From Dugong dugon (lineage: Eukaryota > Chordata > Mammalia > Sirenia > Dugongidae), in assembly GCA_030035585.1 (NCBI GenBank), contig CM057482.1:59276828-59340827 (forward strand): 64,000 nucleotides of DNA, written 5' to 3'. Shown here piece after piece: positions 25,800 to 36,466 of this stretch. Every line of letters begins with the position of its first letter. Within the stretch, counting starts at the first letter, position 1. Both the position numbers and the translations under genes were made by a program. Below the pieces are notes generated by a model. It ran no database searches and had not been told where the DNA came from. It was given only the letters and a program-made list of their open reading frames with translations.

Positions 25800-26215
25800 A
25801 TTCACAGAAGGGGACAAGGAAGCTGGTGATAGGGAACCCAAGGTTGAGTAAGAATAGTGTTGATGTGTTGTGAGGTTGTTAACCTCATAGGGCAACATGT
25901 GTACTAACTGTTTAATGAGAAACTATTTTGTTCTGTAAACCTTCATCTAAAGTGAGAATAGCAGCCCAACTGTAAGAGTGTAGTCGATGTCACTGAACTG
26001 TGCATGTAGAAATTTTTGAAATGGTGTATGTTTGGCTATGTATATTTTCACCAAAAAAAAAAAAAAAAGGTCAAGAAGGCAAGAAGGGAGAGGGCTGACA
26101 TGTTGTGGGGTTGTTAACCAATGTCGTAAAACAATATGTGTACTACTGTTTCATGAGAATCTATTTGTTCTATAAACCTTTACCTGAAGTACAATTTAAA
26201 AAATTTTTTTTAAAA
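25800..26215 (+). mobile_element. L1 3' end, plus strand, with duplicated terminus
   Basis: Layout: 'gctggtgatagggaacccaa' leads to a first terminus ending in an A-tract at about 26053-26068. This is followed by 'ggagagggctgacatgttg' and a second similar terminus ending 'acctgaagtacaatttaaaa'. It matches 41055-41427 throughout. Severely 5' truncated. Confidence 0.92.
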
Positions 26216-26265
26216 GTACCATTTTTACTTCTACACACACACAAAAAGAAAAAATTAGAAAAAAA

Positions 26266-26498
26266 CAACAAATTGCCATTCAGTAATTCCTACTCAAGGC
26301 AACCCATATGTGTCAGAGTAGAACTATACTCCACAGGGTTTCCAATGACTGATTTTTTGGAAGCAGATTGCCAGGCCTTTCTTCTGCGGCATCTCTGGAC
26401 GGACTCAGACCTGGGTGGACTCGAACCGCCAACCTTTCCCACCAATCTTTTGGTTAGCAGCCCAGTGTATTAATCATTTGAGCCACACAGGGACTCCT
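26266..26498 (-). mobile_element. AfroSINE, minus strand
   Basis: The reverse complement head is ggagtccctgtgtggctcaa, followed by 'accaaaagattggtgggaaa' and the tail 'ttgccttgagtaggaatt'. It adjoins the tail of the preceding L1 fragment. Confidence 0.85.
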
Positions 26499-26499
26499 T

Positions 26500-27529
26500 T
26501 ATATCTATAAGGGCAGTCCAATTTTTTGTGTATTTGATCATTAAATACTGCCTAAAATAGCAAGTTTTGCTTACCATCCCATTTTTCTCGTAGCACTGAC
26601 TAAATAATGTTTTCATAACTAGAACAAAAATACTCAAACTCTGAATAAGTTGAAAGTCACACATGAAAGGAAGGAAAATCTCTTCACATAATCATCTCCT
26701 GACAATCTGAGTGTTGACAAGAACATACTCAAATCTCCAGCTATTCAGACTGAACTGGAATTTGATTATCTTATTAAAAATAAAGAAAAACTGTAAAACA
26801 CAAGGTTAGAAGAACAACATGGGATGAGAGAGATAAAAATAAAATCTATGGGCTCTATAGACTCTCAGGATTGCTGAGGACACCAGTCAGCCACTCCACA
26901 TCAAGTTCCAGAGGGAGGAAGAGCATCTCATCGCCTGTTATCAGCCAATCCAGAGGCAGCTGGCAACCCTCACAGCACCAACATCTGGACCTCCACAAGA
27001 GTGGCCACCGTTTCCCAGCTAATCTACTTCTCCTAATGTATCTGAATCAATACTCTTCTCGGTAAAATGCCTACTTAAATGTTTATGTGAGGAAACTACA
27101 AAGCAATAAGATGGTTGCAATTCCTCTTGCTGGCTGGTGCCTCCACAAAGTGCTTTTGATTGACAAGGACAGGATTATGTGACCAGTTTTGTAAGCACAT
27201 TTAATGCTCAAACTACTACGAGATACTAAACCACTACAGTAGAGGTGTTATTTGCATTGTAGGCTGTGTTTTTATGATGCCATGGTATTTCAACTGATAG
27301 AGGGGCCATCACTTCCCCCATCTCACTTGATAGAGAACTGCAGAGACATGGCTCAGGAGTTTAAACTCCCAAACGCACTGTGGACAGAGTGCGCAGCATC
27401 CCAACAGCCCACACCTCCCAATGTTCTGAGGGCAGTGACTCCTCCCGCCTTTCTGTGAGAACTTGCCCTAGAAACATAAGGTTATGGCAGTAAGCTCTGA
27501 GGAAGAGGTGAAGAGGGGCTGATACTCAC
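26500..27529. other. intron 15 end, nothing recognised
   Basis: This is the part of intron 15 nearest exon 15. The OCA2 splice donor of exon 15 is at its right edge. No other feature seen. Confidence 0.5.
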
Positions 27530-27662
27530 CCACGATCTCGCTGGGCTCTTTGTTGTAAAGCTTTTTGTTCCAGTACAGGAGTCGGAGGAAGGGGAAGGAG
27601 ACCAGGAGGACGAGGCAGATCCCCACAAACATGTGTGCTGTGAATTCTGCGAAGTCCAGGCC
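27530..27662 (-). CDS. OCA2: OCA2 exon 15 (P protein, residues ~502-546)
   Basis: A 133-nt exon with acceptor acttacag and donor gtgagtatc. It encodes [20 protein letters not shown] then [20 protein letters not shown] and SEIV, and ends on the first base of Glu 546. The central hydrophobic run is a membrane helix, followed by the basic YWNKKLYNK turn into the cytoplasmic loop. The human residue at 507 is Gly as I recall, and here it is Glu. The preceding intron 14 is about 19 kb and largely mobile elements. Length and phase equal human exon 15. Confidence 0.97.
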
Positions 27663-29255
27663 CTGTAAGTGCAAAAAGGGGTGAGACAGTACAAGGGACA
27701 GGGCAAGCTGAGGCAGACAAAGGGGAGTACCAGGGTGAGGGGGGTGCCTGCACCCAGGCTTGGAGAGAATGTGCCCCACCTAGGATTTTGAAAAGCTTAA
27801 GGTTTGTTTTTTCTTTCATGTTGAAAAACTAATTCTTACAAGCAACCTTAGGAGGAAAACAGATTCCATCTGATTCCTACCTTGACTTAGTTTGCTGCCA
27901 CCACGGGCTGACACATTCCCCACGACGAACGGATCGAAAAGATTAAGGGGAAAACATGTGGAAACACCCAGCTTAGCTCCCCACCTTGGATGTTGAAAGG
28001 TTGTCCTCCACCAGGGAAGGACAGCCATCCAGGGTGCCAAGGGGGTCCCGGGGCTGACACTGACGGCCGACAGGGCCCTTCTACCTCTTCTCCCTCTTCC
28101 CCCCTCCCCCCAGCCCGTGCCTATACCCAGCCTGCCTTTGGGGCTGGGAAAACCACAGTTAGGTTGATATTCCAAGGGATAAATCTGCAGAGGCAGAAGC
28201 GGTTAGATTTGGTTCTCTCATTCCTTTCGTGCCTGCCCTGGTAAAGATGACCGGCTGGTAGGATGTGACCCTTTCCCATAGGCTCCGAGCATCCAGCTGC
28301 CACAGAGGGGAATCAGACACAGTGGCAAGCACAGCACAGTGCGCTGGGGACGTTAGTGAGGACCTCAAGTAGCACTAAGTGGGGGGTCAGAAAGACACCT
28401 TCGAAGACCTTGGCTGCAAGAAGTTACTATATGAACTGTTGCTTATTAAAATTTAGTTATTTTTCCCCTCATCTCTAGAAAAAAAAATCTGAAATAACTT
28501 TACTATTTCTAACAATACAACCCAACTAGAAATCATGATCAATAAACTTGCATCAGGCTTTAGGGCTTGCCAATGACATGCAATAACCTGAACTTCTTCA
28601 TCTCTCGCACATCAAATGGTTGTCCTTGAAAACAAGGATGGAGCTAGAGGAACTCACTCACAAGTAGATAGTGAAGAAGGGAAACTTACAGAGAGATGGG
28701 GCTTGAAATGTTTTAAATTGTGTTAGAAGTCACCACTTCTCTGGTAGTTCTGAAGGTGTTACCTTGGACTTTGTGTTTGTCTATAGAACTCATACCCCAA
28801 ATATCTGGTTAACAAAAGCTTCACAATACTTTCAGGGATACTTGAAATGTTTTAATTGTTTTCTAAAATCAGAAGCAAAAAGAAAAAATGAACTCTTGGG
28901 TTAAATAAAATCATTTAAAATTTAATATTAATGTATTTGTCTTTACAACAATTCAGTCATGAAATATAATTGTTAATTTTTTTGGACAAAGGGGCCCACT
29001 GGAACGTAATAACTATAAAGTGTTGCCCCGTTAGATATGGTAGAGCAAGTGAGGGAAAAACGGATGAGTAAATTAAAGGAAAAAAAGAACTCAGGCGTCC
29101 TGGGAGTGCCTCCATAACAAAATAATGCAGCACTGAGCAAAAGTATATGGTTTCTACCAGTACAGTAATGGGCAGATTTATGAAGTAAGATAAAAGCAAA
29201 ATGAAAAAATCCAAACTGAAAACTTTAAGAAAGAAACAGGCAGATGTTACTGCGC
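27663..29255. other. intron 14 start, nothing recognised
   Basis: A GC-richer segment near exon 15 grades into AT-rich sequence. Open frames at 27816-28368 lack recognisable content. No exon or named repeat seen. Confidence 0.5.
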
Positions 29256-29256
29256 T

Positions 29257-29432
29257 GTTGTTGTTAGTTGCCCTTGAGTCGTTCTGACTCATGGTGCCCC
29301 ATGTGCGCAGAGTAGAACTGCTTCATAGGGTTTTCATGGCTGTTACCTTTTGGAAGCAAATCACAGGCCTATCTTCCAAGGTGCATCTGGGTTGGCTTGA
29401 ACCAACAACCTTGTGGCTAGTAGTTGAGTGCT
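29257..29432 (-). mobile_element. AfroSINE, minus strand, adjoining an RTE end
   Basis: The minus strand ends 'agggcaactaacaacaacag'. The body 'tttggaagcaaatcacagg' and 'gaaccaacaaccttgtgg' are SINE-like. Its 3' tail equals the tail of the RTE fragment next to it. Confidence 0.8.
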
Positions 29433-30165
29433 TGTTGTTGTTAGATGCTGTCAAGTTGGTTCCAACTCATAGTGACCCTATGTACAACAGCATGAAACAC
29501 TGCCCGGTCCTGTGCCCACCTCACAATCATTGCTATATGTGAGCTATCGTTGCAGCCACTGTGTCAATCCATCTCCTTGAGGGCCTTCGTTTTCTTCCAC
29601 TGATGCTCTACTTTACCAAGCCTGATGTCCTTTTCCAGGGACTGGGCCCTCCTGATAACATGTCCAAAGTACATGAGACTTTCTCATCTAAGGAGCATTC
29701 TGGCTGTACTTCTTCCAAGACAGATTTGTTGAATCTTCTGGCTGTCCATGGTATATTCAGTATTCTTCACCAACATCATAATTCAAAGGCATCAATTCTT
29801 CTTTAGTCTTCCTTATACATTGTTTCCTCTGATTTTGAGTCATGCCACATCAGCAAATGAAGGTCACGAAAGCTTACTCCATCTATGTCATTAAGGTCGA
29901 CTCTACTTTGAGAAGGCAACTCTTCCCCCGTCATATCTTGAGGAGCTCATTAGACGATGTTTCACTACTATCCATAAGGTTTTCACTGGCCAATTTTTTC
30001 GGAAGTAGATAGCCAGCTCCTTCTCCCCAGTCTGTCTTAGTATGGAAGTTCTGCTGAAACCTGTCCACCATGGGTGACCCTGCTGGTATGTGAAATGCCA
30101 GTGGCATAGCTTCCATTATCATAGCAACACGCAAGTCACCACAGTACAACAAACTGACAGACGAG
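29433..30165 (-). mobile_element. RTE/BovB-type LINE, internally deleted, minus strand
   Basis: Read on the minus strand, it starts with sequence I recall as the 5' UTR of the afrotherian RTE ('cagtttgttgtactgtggtg', 'tggcatgactcaaaatcaga') and jumps near 29815-29850 to the 3' end of ORF2 ('aagaattgatgcctttgaat', 'tggacatgttatcagga', 'agatggattgacacagtgg'). It terminates 'tgtcaagttggttccaactc' in reverse, i.e. the aacaacaacaa-type tail. The central coding part is absent, so it could not encode a protein. Confidence 0.75.
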
Positions 30166-30224
30166 TGGTGGAGGTGAGGGCTTAGTGGGAAGCAAATGTT
30201 TTCCCCTAGGATTCTCAGGCACAT

Positions 30225-30545
30225 GGGTGTTCTACTGCTTTACCTACCTCTGTAATTTCCTAGAAGAGTGCTCTCTTCAGCCATTCTCAGTCATAACCAC
30301 CCCAACCCTCCCATTATTCATTTATGGAGCCCTGGAGGCACAGTGGTTAAGAGCTATGACTGCTAACCAAAAGGTGGGCAATTCGAATCTACCAGCCACT
30401 CTTTGGAAACCCTATGGGGCAGTTTTACTCTGTCCTATAGGGTTGCTATAAGTCAGAATCAACTTGATGGCAATGGGTTTTGGTTTTTCATTTACAGCAA
30501 TGCAAAGCTTTCAGTCAGCCTTTTCTTTCTATATGATGATGATTC
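30225..30545 (+). repeat. tandem duplication, copy 1 (contains a SINE)
   Basis: Starts 'gtgttctactgctttaccta' and includes 'ctctgtaatttcctagaag', 'gccattctcagt', an AfroSINE, then 'ttcatttacagcaatgcaaa' and 'gctttcag'. Copy 2 repeats the same order. Confidence 0.85.
30325..30490 (+). mobile_element. AfroSINE, plus strand (in duplication copy 1)
   Basis: Head tggagccctggaggcacagt, then 'gctaaccaaaaggtgggcaa', a deletion of the middle body, then 'ctttggaaaccctatggggc' and 'tagggttgctataagtcag'. Confidence 0.9.
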
Positions 30546-30549
30546 CTAC

Positions 30550-30828
30550 AGTGTACTGCTTTACCCACTTTTGTAATTTCCTAGAAGACTACGCTTCTCG
30601 GCCATTCTCAGTAATAAAACCCCTCTAGTGGTTAAGAGTTCGGCTGCTAACCAAAAGTCAGCAGTTTGAATCCACCAAGTGCTCCTTGAAAGCCCGATGG
30701 GGCAGTTCTACACTGTCCTATAGGGTCACTATGAGTCGGAATCTACTCAACGGCAATGGGTTTGGTTTAGTTACAATTCATTTACAGCAGTGCAATGCTT
30801 TCAGACAACCTTTTCCTTCCTATAGTGT
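30550..30828 (+). repeat. tandem duplication, copy 2
   Basis: Repeats copy 1: 'gtgtactgctttacccactt', 'ttgtaatttcctagaagac', 'gccattctcagtaata', SINE body, 'aattcatttacagcagtgc', 'aatgctttcag'. The first ~30 bp of the SINE head is deleted. A MaLR-like LTR abuts its right end. Confidence 0.85.
30617..30772 (+). mobile_element. AfroSINE, head-deleted (in duplication copy 2)
   Basis: Begins inside the head at 'agtggttaagagttcggctg' and continues 'cagcagtttgaatccacc', 'gatggggcagttctacactg', 'cactatgagtcggaatctac'. It shares with copy 1 the short body that joins the B-box region to 'tggggcag', so the two descend from one insertion. Confidence 0.85.
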
Positions 30829-31311
30829 TGTCATGGATTGAATTATGTCCCCCAAAAAATGTGTGTATCAATTTGGCCAGACCATGATTCCTGGTATTGT
30901 GTGGTTTTCCTATAAGTTGCAAATCCTGCCTCTATGATGTTAATGAGGGAGGCTGGGAGGCAGTTATGTTAGTAAGGCAGGACTCAGTCTACAAGATTGG
31001 ATTGTATCCTGAGGCAATGTGTTGAGATATAAGAGACAGAAGTGAGCAGAGAGACAGGGGGACCTCATACCATTAAGAAAGCAGTGCCTGGAGCAGAGAG
31101 CGTCCTTTAGACTGGGGTCCCTGTGCAGAGAAGCTCCTAGTCCGGGGGAACACCGAAGAGAAGAAGGCTGACAGGGAGAAAAAGCCCTCCCCTGGAGCTG
31201 ATGCCCTGAATTTGGACTTTTAGCCTACTTTACTGTAAGGAAATAAACTTCTCTTTGTTAAAACCATCCACTTGCGGTATTTTTGTTATAGCAGCATAGA
31301 TGACTAAGACA
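30829..31311 (+). mobile_element. MaLR-like solo LTR with perfect 5-bp duplication
   Basis: TGTCATGGATTGAATTATGT at the left and 'agcatagatgactaagaca' at the right, with AATAAA before 'cttctctttgttaaaacc'. Flanked on both sides by AGTGT (30824-30828 and 31312-31316), an exact 5-bp target duplication as made by ERVL/MaLR-type integrases. Confidence 0.93.
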
Positions 31312-31312
31312 A

Positions 31313-33110
31313 GTGTGGTGGTTCTATCTTGCCCCTCTAAGCCTTTTTTCTTTTTTTGCCTGCTACACACAGTCATTTTCTTCTTAAGTTTCCACATTGT
31401 CTTCATTTGATGGCATAAGTACCCATTTAAATACTTTTTGTGCAAAACATCCAAAAAAGGATGCACTGGAATCAGATGGGGACATTCATAGCCATGTACT
31501 TTCCATATATTTACAGCGATGCAGTTGTGGGCACGATGGCCCAGCAACATCGTCTTCTAGGAACGATGCTCTCAGACTAGCTCTATGACAAGTCAAAATA
31601 GTCAGCTGAGTTGTACACAGTGGTTCAAACCAAATTAATTTCTCTGAAGAGGAGTGTAAAGGCAGAAAACTCTGCAGAATAGACCAAGAAGAAGCAACCA
31701 GAGAGGCAGAGTGGGAAGAACCAGCAGAAAGACACCATCAAAGTTGTCACCAGATGTAGTGGAGGAATCAGAGGTGGCGGAGCAGTAGAAGGACATCCTG
31801 GCACACACCATGCATAGGGCATGCAGGGAAGCAGCAGAAGGATATCCTGGCATGCACCACGACACAAAGGACACGCAAGGAACAGTGGAAGGACATTCTG
31901 GCACTCACTACAGTGTATGGATCACACAAGGAAAAGCCATCCTCTGATCCGTAAAGTGCCACTCAGAGCGCAGGGGGACATGGCTCCCCAAAGAGGCTTT
32001 TCAAGTGGTGTGGAAAAGAGAGTTGGCCAAAAGAGAGTTAAAAAGTTGTGTTTGCCACTGGTGAGTCTCCCTTAGAACAAGCATAAAAGAGCAAATGTAA
32101 CTGGCAAAGGGGGAGAAATAGATCCGAGTCACCCTGCTGGGAGGTGTAAGGACCATGGGAGAACATGGGATCCTAGAGCATTGCAGAATCATGCTCACCA
32201 GGCAGGGTAGGGGAATAAGTTATCCACATGGTGAGATGGAGGACCCTGGATATCTTCCCTACCAGCCTGTTTAATGCTGGGAGTTCCACCAACAGAGTCC
32301 TCCCAAAAGACTCTAGGGGAAATGTGGTACAGTAAGTGGGAAGAACTTCCCTCATAAATTCCTATAACATCTGCCCTAGTCCTCAGAGAAGGCTGATAAT
32401 TTGCCAGGTTTGACTCTTTTTACTGTCCCAAAGTCTAGTACTATTTTTTTATTACTCCTCTGAATCACATATTAAGTATTCATTCTATTTGTAAATATTT
32501 TGAAAAATTAATTTCAAAGTTAATGGTATTTCATAATCTATTTTCTTCCTTTTTCCGTTGGTTGATGAAAACCCAAATAATGGAAAATAAATTTGCCTGT
32601 TATGTGATGCAAATGTATGCCTGCTCTGGCATTACTGACAGTGAGGTTTACAAATTAATCACTGCTAAGGACACTTTCCCTGGGAACACATTTGCGTCTA
32701 CATACACGTAAGTTTTCCTTTATCTTTGAAATATTATTAAAAGAATTAAAACAGCACTTAATTATCCACAAACAGCCATTCACTAGATATCTTTCCTATG
32801 AAATACAGTTTAGCTCAGAAATCCAGGGAAGTCACTGGAGAGGAAGACAAGGAAGCCATCCTTAGTGAAAACAAGCATGGCCCCAAGGCCATGTCAAACA
32901 AGGACACGTGTGAAGTATGATGCTTCCGGCCAGTTCACCAGCTCTGGGAGCCTGGACACGACTTTGGCAGGTCCGCAAGGGGGCACTCACCTCCAGGACC
33001 CATATGTTCTTTTCTACTAATGAAAGCATAAGCAATCTTCCTAACTAAGAAGTCTTAACTTATTCAACTGAGATTCAATTTAATGTTCACTCCAACGAGG
33101 TTCAAAATCT
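31313..33110. other. intron 14, unrecognised, with a 3-copy ~50-bp tandem repeat
   Basis: Purine-rich sequence at 31620-32400 contains three tandem copies of a ~50-bp unit at 31782-31932 (gcagtagaaggacatcctgg, gcagcagaaggatatcctgg, acagtggaaggacattctgg). It could be internal sequence of an old LTR element, but I find no family motif. The rest shows nothing. Confidence 0.5.
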
Positions 33111-33429
33111 TACAGAAAGAGAGTTCTGGCAAAATGGCACTCTAGGCAGAAGCACCATGCCGTCTCTACACAGCAAAGATCCAAAAACTAAGCCAAACAG
33201 AGAATACAACAATCCTGAAACCCTAAAATATCAAGAGATAAAGAACACAGCCAAGCACCAAATGGAGTGAGAAAACTGACAAGAACGGAGAGCAAGGAAA
33301 GATTCATGCAGAGGTCCCCTACCAGCTAATGCAGCGCGCATCTGCCATCTTGGACTCCTATCGGAGACCAGCAAACAGGGGGTACGAGAAAGCAGCCTCA
33401 CGGAGCTTCCAGAGGGAGACAAAACAACC

Positions 33430-33990
33430 GGTAATTGGCGATATACGCTTTCCCACTCCCCACCCTTCTTCACCCTGACTCAGCCTCCTCTGCTTCCCGT
33501 GGCCACAGTCTCTTGACCGGGAAACAGAGGCTGCTTGGATTCCACACACCTGAACGGGTGGCTCTCTGAGTGCCATTTGTTGGCTGCTGGTGTTGCTTTT
33601 TTTTCCACTTCTTTTTATTTCTTCCTTGCCTCTCCCCCCCTCCCCCTCCTTTCGCTCAAGTACCTCTCTCCGTGCGCCATCTTTGCTTCTTCCTGAGGGC
33701 CTGCAGAGCTCCGGTAATTTGTGATATATGCTTTCCCACTCTCTACCTTTCTTCACCCACACTCGGCCCCCTCTGCTTCCCACAGACAGTCTCTTGTCCA
33801 GAAACAACAGCCCGCACTACCTGGCTCTCTGAGTGCTATTTGTAGCAGCTAGTGTTTTTTTTTTTTGTTTTTGTTTTTTTTTCCTGCTTCTTTTGATTTC
33901 TTACTTGCCTGTCACCACCTCCCCCACCCTTCGCTCAAGTACCTGGCTCTGTGCACCTTCTTTGTTTCTTCCTGAGGGGCTGTGGAGCTC
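33430..33990 (+). repeat. two tandem 283-bp monomers in the L1 5' UTR
   Basis: Monomer 1 starts ggtaattggcgatatacgct at 33430 and monomer 2 starts ggtaatttgtgatatatgct at 33713. Both proceed through 'ttcccactc', 'cctctgcttcc', 'ggctctctgagtgc', 'atttcttccttgcct'-like, 'tcgctcaagtacct' and 'ttcttcctgagg'. They are GC-rich and pyrimidine-rich and lie upstream of ORF1, where an L1 promoter would be. Confidence 0.85.
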
Positions 33991-35075
33991 CATTCGAGTG
34001 TGGAGCTGCTTCCCAGTTTGCGCTGCCATGCTGGTGGGATCCTGGGGCTTTTGTTTGTTTGTTTGTTTTGAATTGTTTGTTTGTTTTCTTTTCCTTTTCT
34101 TCAGTTGGGGGCCCTTTCGGGCCAGGCTGAGCTGCGTGGCAGGGAGACTCCCCTTCGGCTTCCACAGACGTGCAGAGGGATCCCTGACAGCATTTCTTTT
34201 TACATTGTTCTCTTTTTTTTTTTGTTTCTTTGGGGCCTTTCTTCTTTTGATTTGTTTTTTTAATTTGTTTTGCTTTCTTTTTCCTCTTTTTCCCTTTTTA
34301 TCTTTCTTCATTGCTCAGTTTCACGTCTCTCTATATCTTCCTTCTCTTTGTGTTCCCTGAATACCTGACGTTATATACCTCTACGTCTTCTAGCCAGGCT
34401 GTACTGCAACACCTGAGAGCAACTTCCCCAGACCTCATAGCTGCACCGGTGGGATCCCTGGGAACTTTGTGGTTCTTTAATCTTTCTGATTCTTATTTAT
34501 TCATTCTTTTCTTTTCTTCCTCCTCCCCTTCCTGTTTTTCTCCATTTCATAGTCTCTCACCTCTCCACTCCAACAGCAAGCTCCCCTAGCATTCTTTTTT
34601 GTTTCTTTGTATGTTTTGGGGGCTTTTCCTCTCTCCTCTCTCCCACATCCATCTTAGCTCCACACATAACAATCTCCCCGCTGCATCCTGCCTACCTGGA
34701 CAGTGTGCTTGACATCACACCACCAAGCAGCACAGGCACAGCCTACAGGAACCTTCCCTGCACCAATTACCAACCTGCTCTGGTGGCTGTAGTAAGTGCC
34801 ACAAACAACCCTTCCCAGTAACTCCTCTTCAGCTAGACCTGTCCTGCCATACCATATCTGAGTGACTGACCCTGCCAATTGAAGAAGGAGGTGAAAAGTA
34901 TTATGCCCACAGATGAGAAAACAACAAAGAACACACAGTCTGCCTACTCAGACATACTCAGATTTTTTTTAAAAGGGAGGAAACAAACAAATCTACAATC
35001 AATAAATGAGAAAAATAACTACTGAATGCCCTGAACACAGCAGACAAAACAAAACATTTACAAAAACAGGACAGG

Positions 35076-36073
35076 ATGGTTCCAGTAGGCATCCAAAATA
35101 AAACACCAGATGAATCTCCTCTGGAAGAAAAGGCACTAGAACTACCTGATAGGCAATTCAAATCTCTAATACTCAGAATTCTCCAAGAACTGAGGCAAAA
35201 AGGTGACAAGAAAGAGGAAAAAATAGACAAACTCATGCAAAATATGGACAAAAAATTGGAAGAATTCAGGAAAATAATGCAGGAACAAAATGCCAAAATA
35301 AATTTACAACTAGAAATTATACAAAGACAACAATTAGAAATCCAAAAGATAAACAACAAGATTTCAGATATGGGCAATGTCATAGAAGGGCTGAGAAGCA
35401 GATTTGAAATAATGGAAAACAGGATCAGTGGAATTGAAGACTAACACTTGGATACAACTCTGTTTGAGGAAAACTCAGAAACAAGAACAAAAAAAAATGA
35501 AGAGACCCTGAGAGTTATGTGGGACACAATCAAAAGCAAAAATCTGCTAGTGATTGGAAATCCAGAACAGGGGGAGAAAACAGAAAACACAGAGAGGATC
35601 ATTGAAGAACTGCTGACAGAAAACTTCCCCAATATCATGAAGGATGAAAAGCTGGCCATTCAAGAAGCTCAACTAACCCCATATAGAAGAGACCCCAAAA
35701 GAAAATCACCAAGGCATATCATAATCACACTCACCAAAACCAAAGACTAACAAAGAATCTGAGAGCAGCTCATGAAAAACTAGAAGTCACATACAGAGAA
35801 GAAACAATAAGACTAAGCTCAGATTATTCGGCAGAAACCATGCAGGCAAGAAGGCAATGGGATGACATATATAAAATCTTGAAAGAAGAAAATTGTCAGC
35901 CAAGAATAATATATCCTGCAAAACTCTCGTTCAAATCTGATGGTGAAATTAGGTCATTTCCAGATAAACAGAAACTAAGGGAATATGTAAAAGTCAAACC
36001 AAATTTACAAGAATTATTAAAGGGAGTTCTTCAACCTGAGGACAAACAGCTTCAGCCCAAAGACAGAACCTAG
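35076..36073 (+). pseudogene. L1 ORF1 (RNA-binding protein), broken
   Basis: Starts MVPVGIQNKTPDESPLEEK. It is followed by a long charged heptad region (LRQKGDKKEEKIDKLMQNMD to RFEIMENRISGIED) typical of the ORF1p trimerising coiled coil, an RRM-like block (LLVIGNPEQGEKTENT), and the C-terminal domain (QARRQWDDIYKILKEENCQP, IIYPAKLSFKSDGEIRSF). An in-frame TAA at 35442 and a frameshift between 35750 and 35840 interrupt it. Confidence 0.92.
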
Positions 36074-36466
36074 GACGTGGGATCGTATGAGCCAGATACC
36101 AATCTAGCAAATGAAGTCTCGAGGACTATCCAAAACCAAAAGAAATACAACAGGGAATCAGAGCAGTCAATCGATGGATGAAAACAACATCAAAACAATG
36201 AGAGAGGGAATAAACCTTCTAATGGAGATTAAGGCAAGGCGATACCAAGTAATGGTAGACTGCTTCAAACTTAGAAAGATAAGGGTAAAATTCATGGGAA
36301 CCACAAAGAAAGTTAACAAACCAACTCATAAAAATAAAGACGAATAACATAAAGTCTTGGAAAGAACAAAAGAAATGAAAAAAAAATCCACAAACAAAAG
36401 AAACTCAGGACAAGAGAGTAAGAAGAACAAAGAAAACATCAGCACCACAAAAAAAAGCACGACAAA

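Noticed and set aside
27468-27779. 103-codon frame around OCA2 exon 15 as a separate gene
   Set aside because: The conserved part coincides with exon 15. The start codon used lies in the intron.
33833-34360. 175-codon Phe-rich frame
   Set aside because: It lies in the pyrimidine-rich L1 5' UTR. The Phe/Leu richness reflects T-runs.
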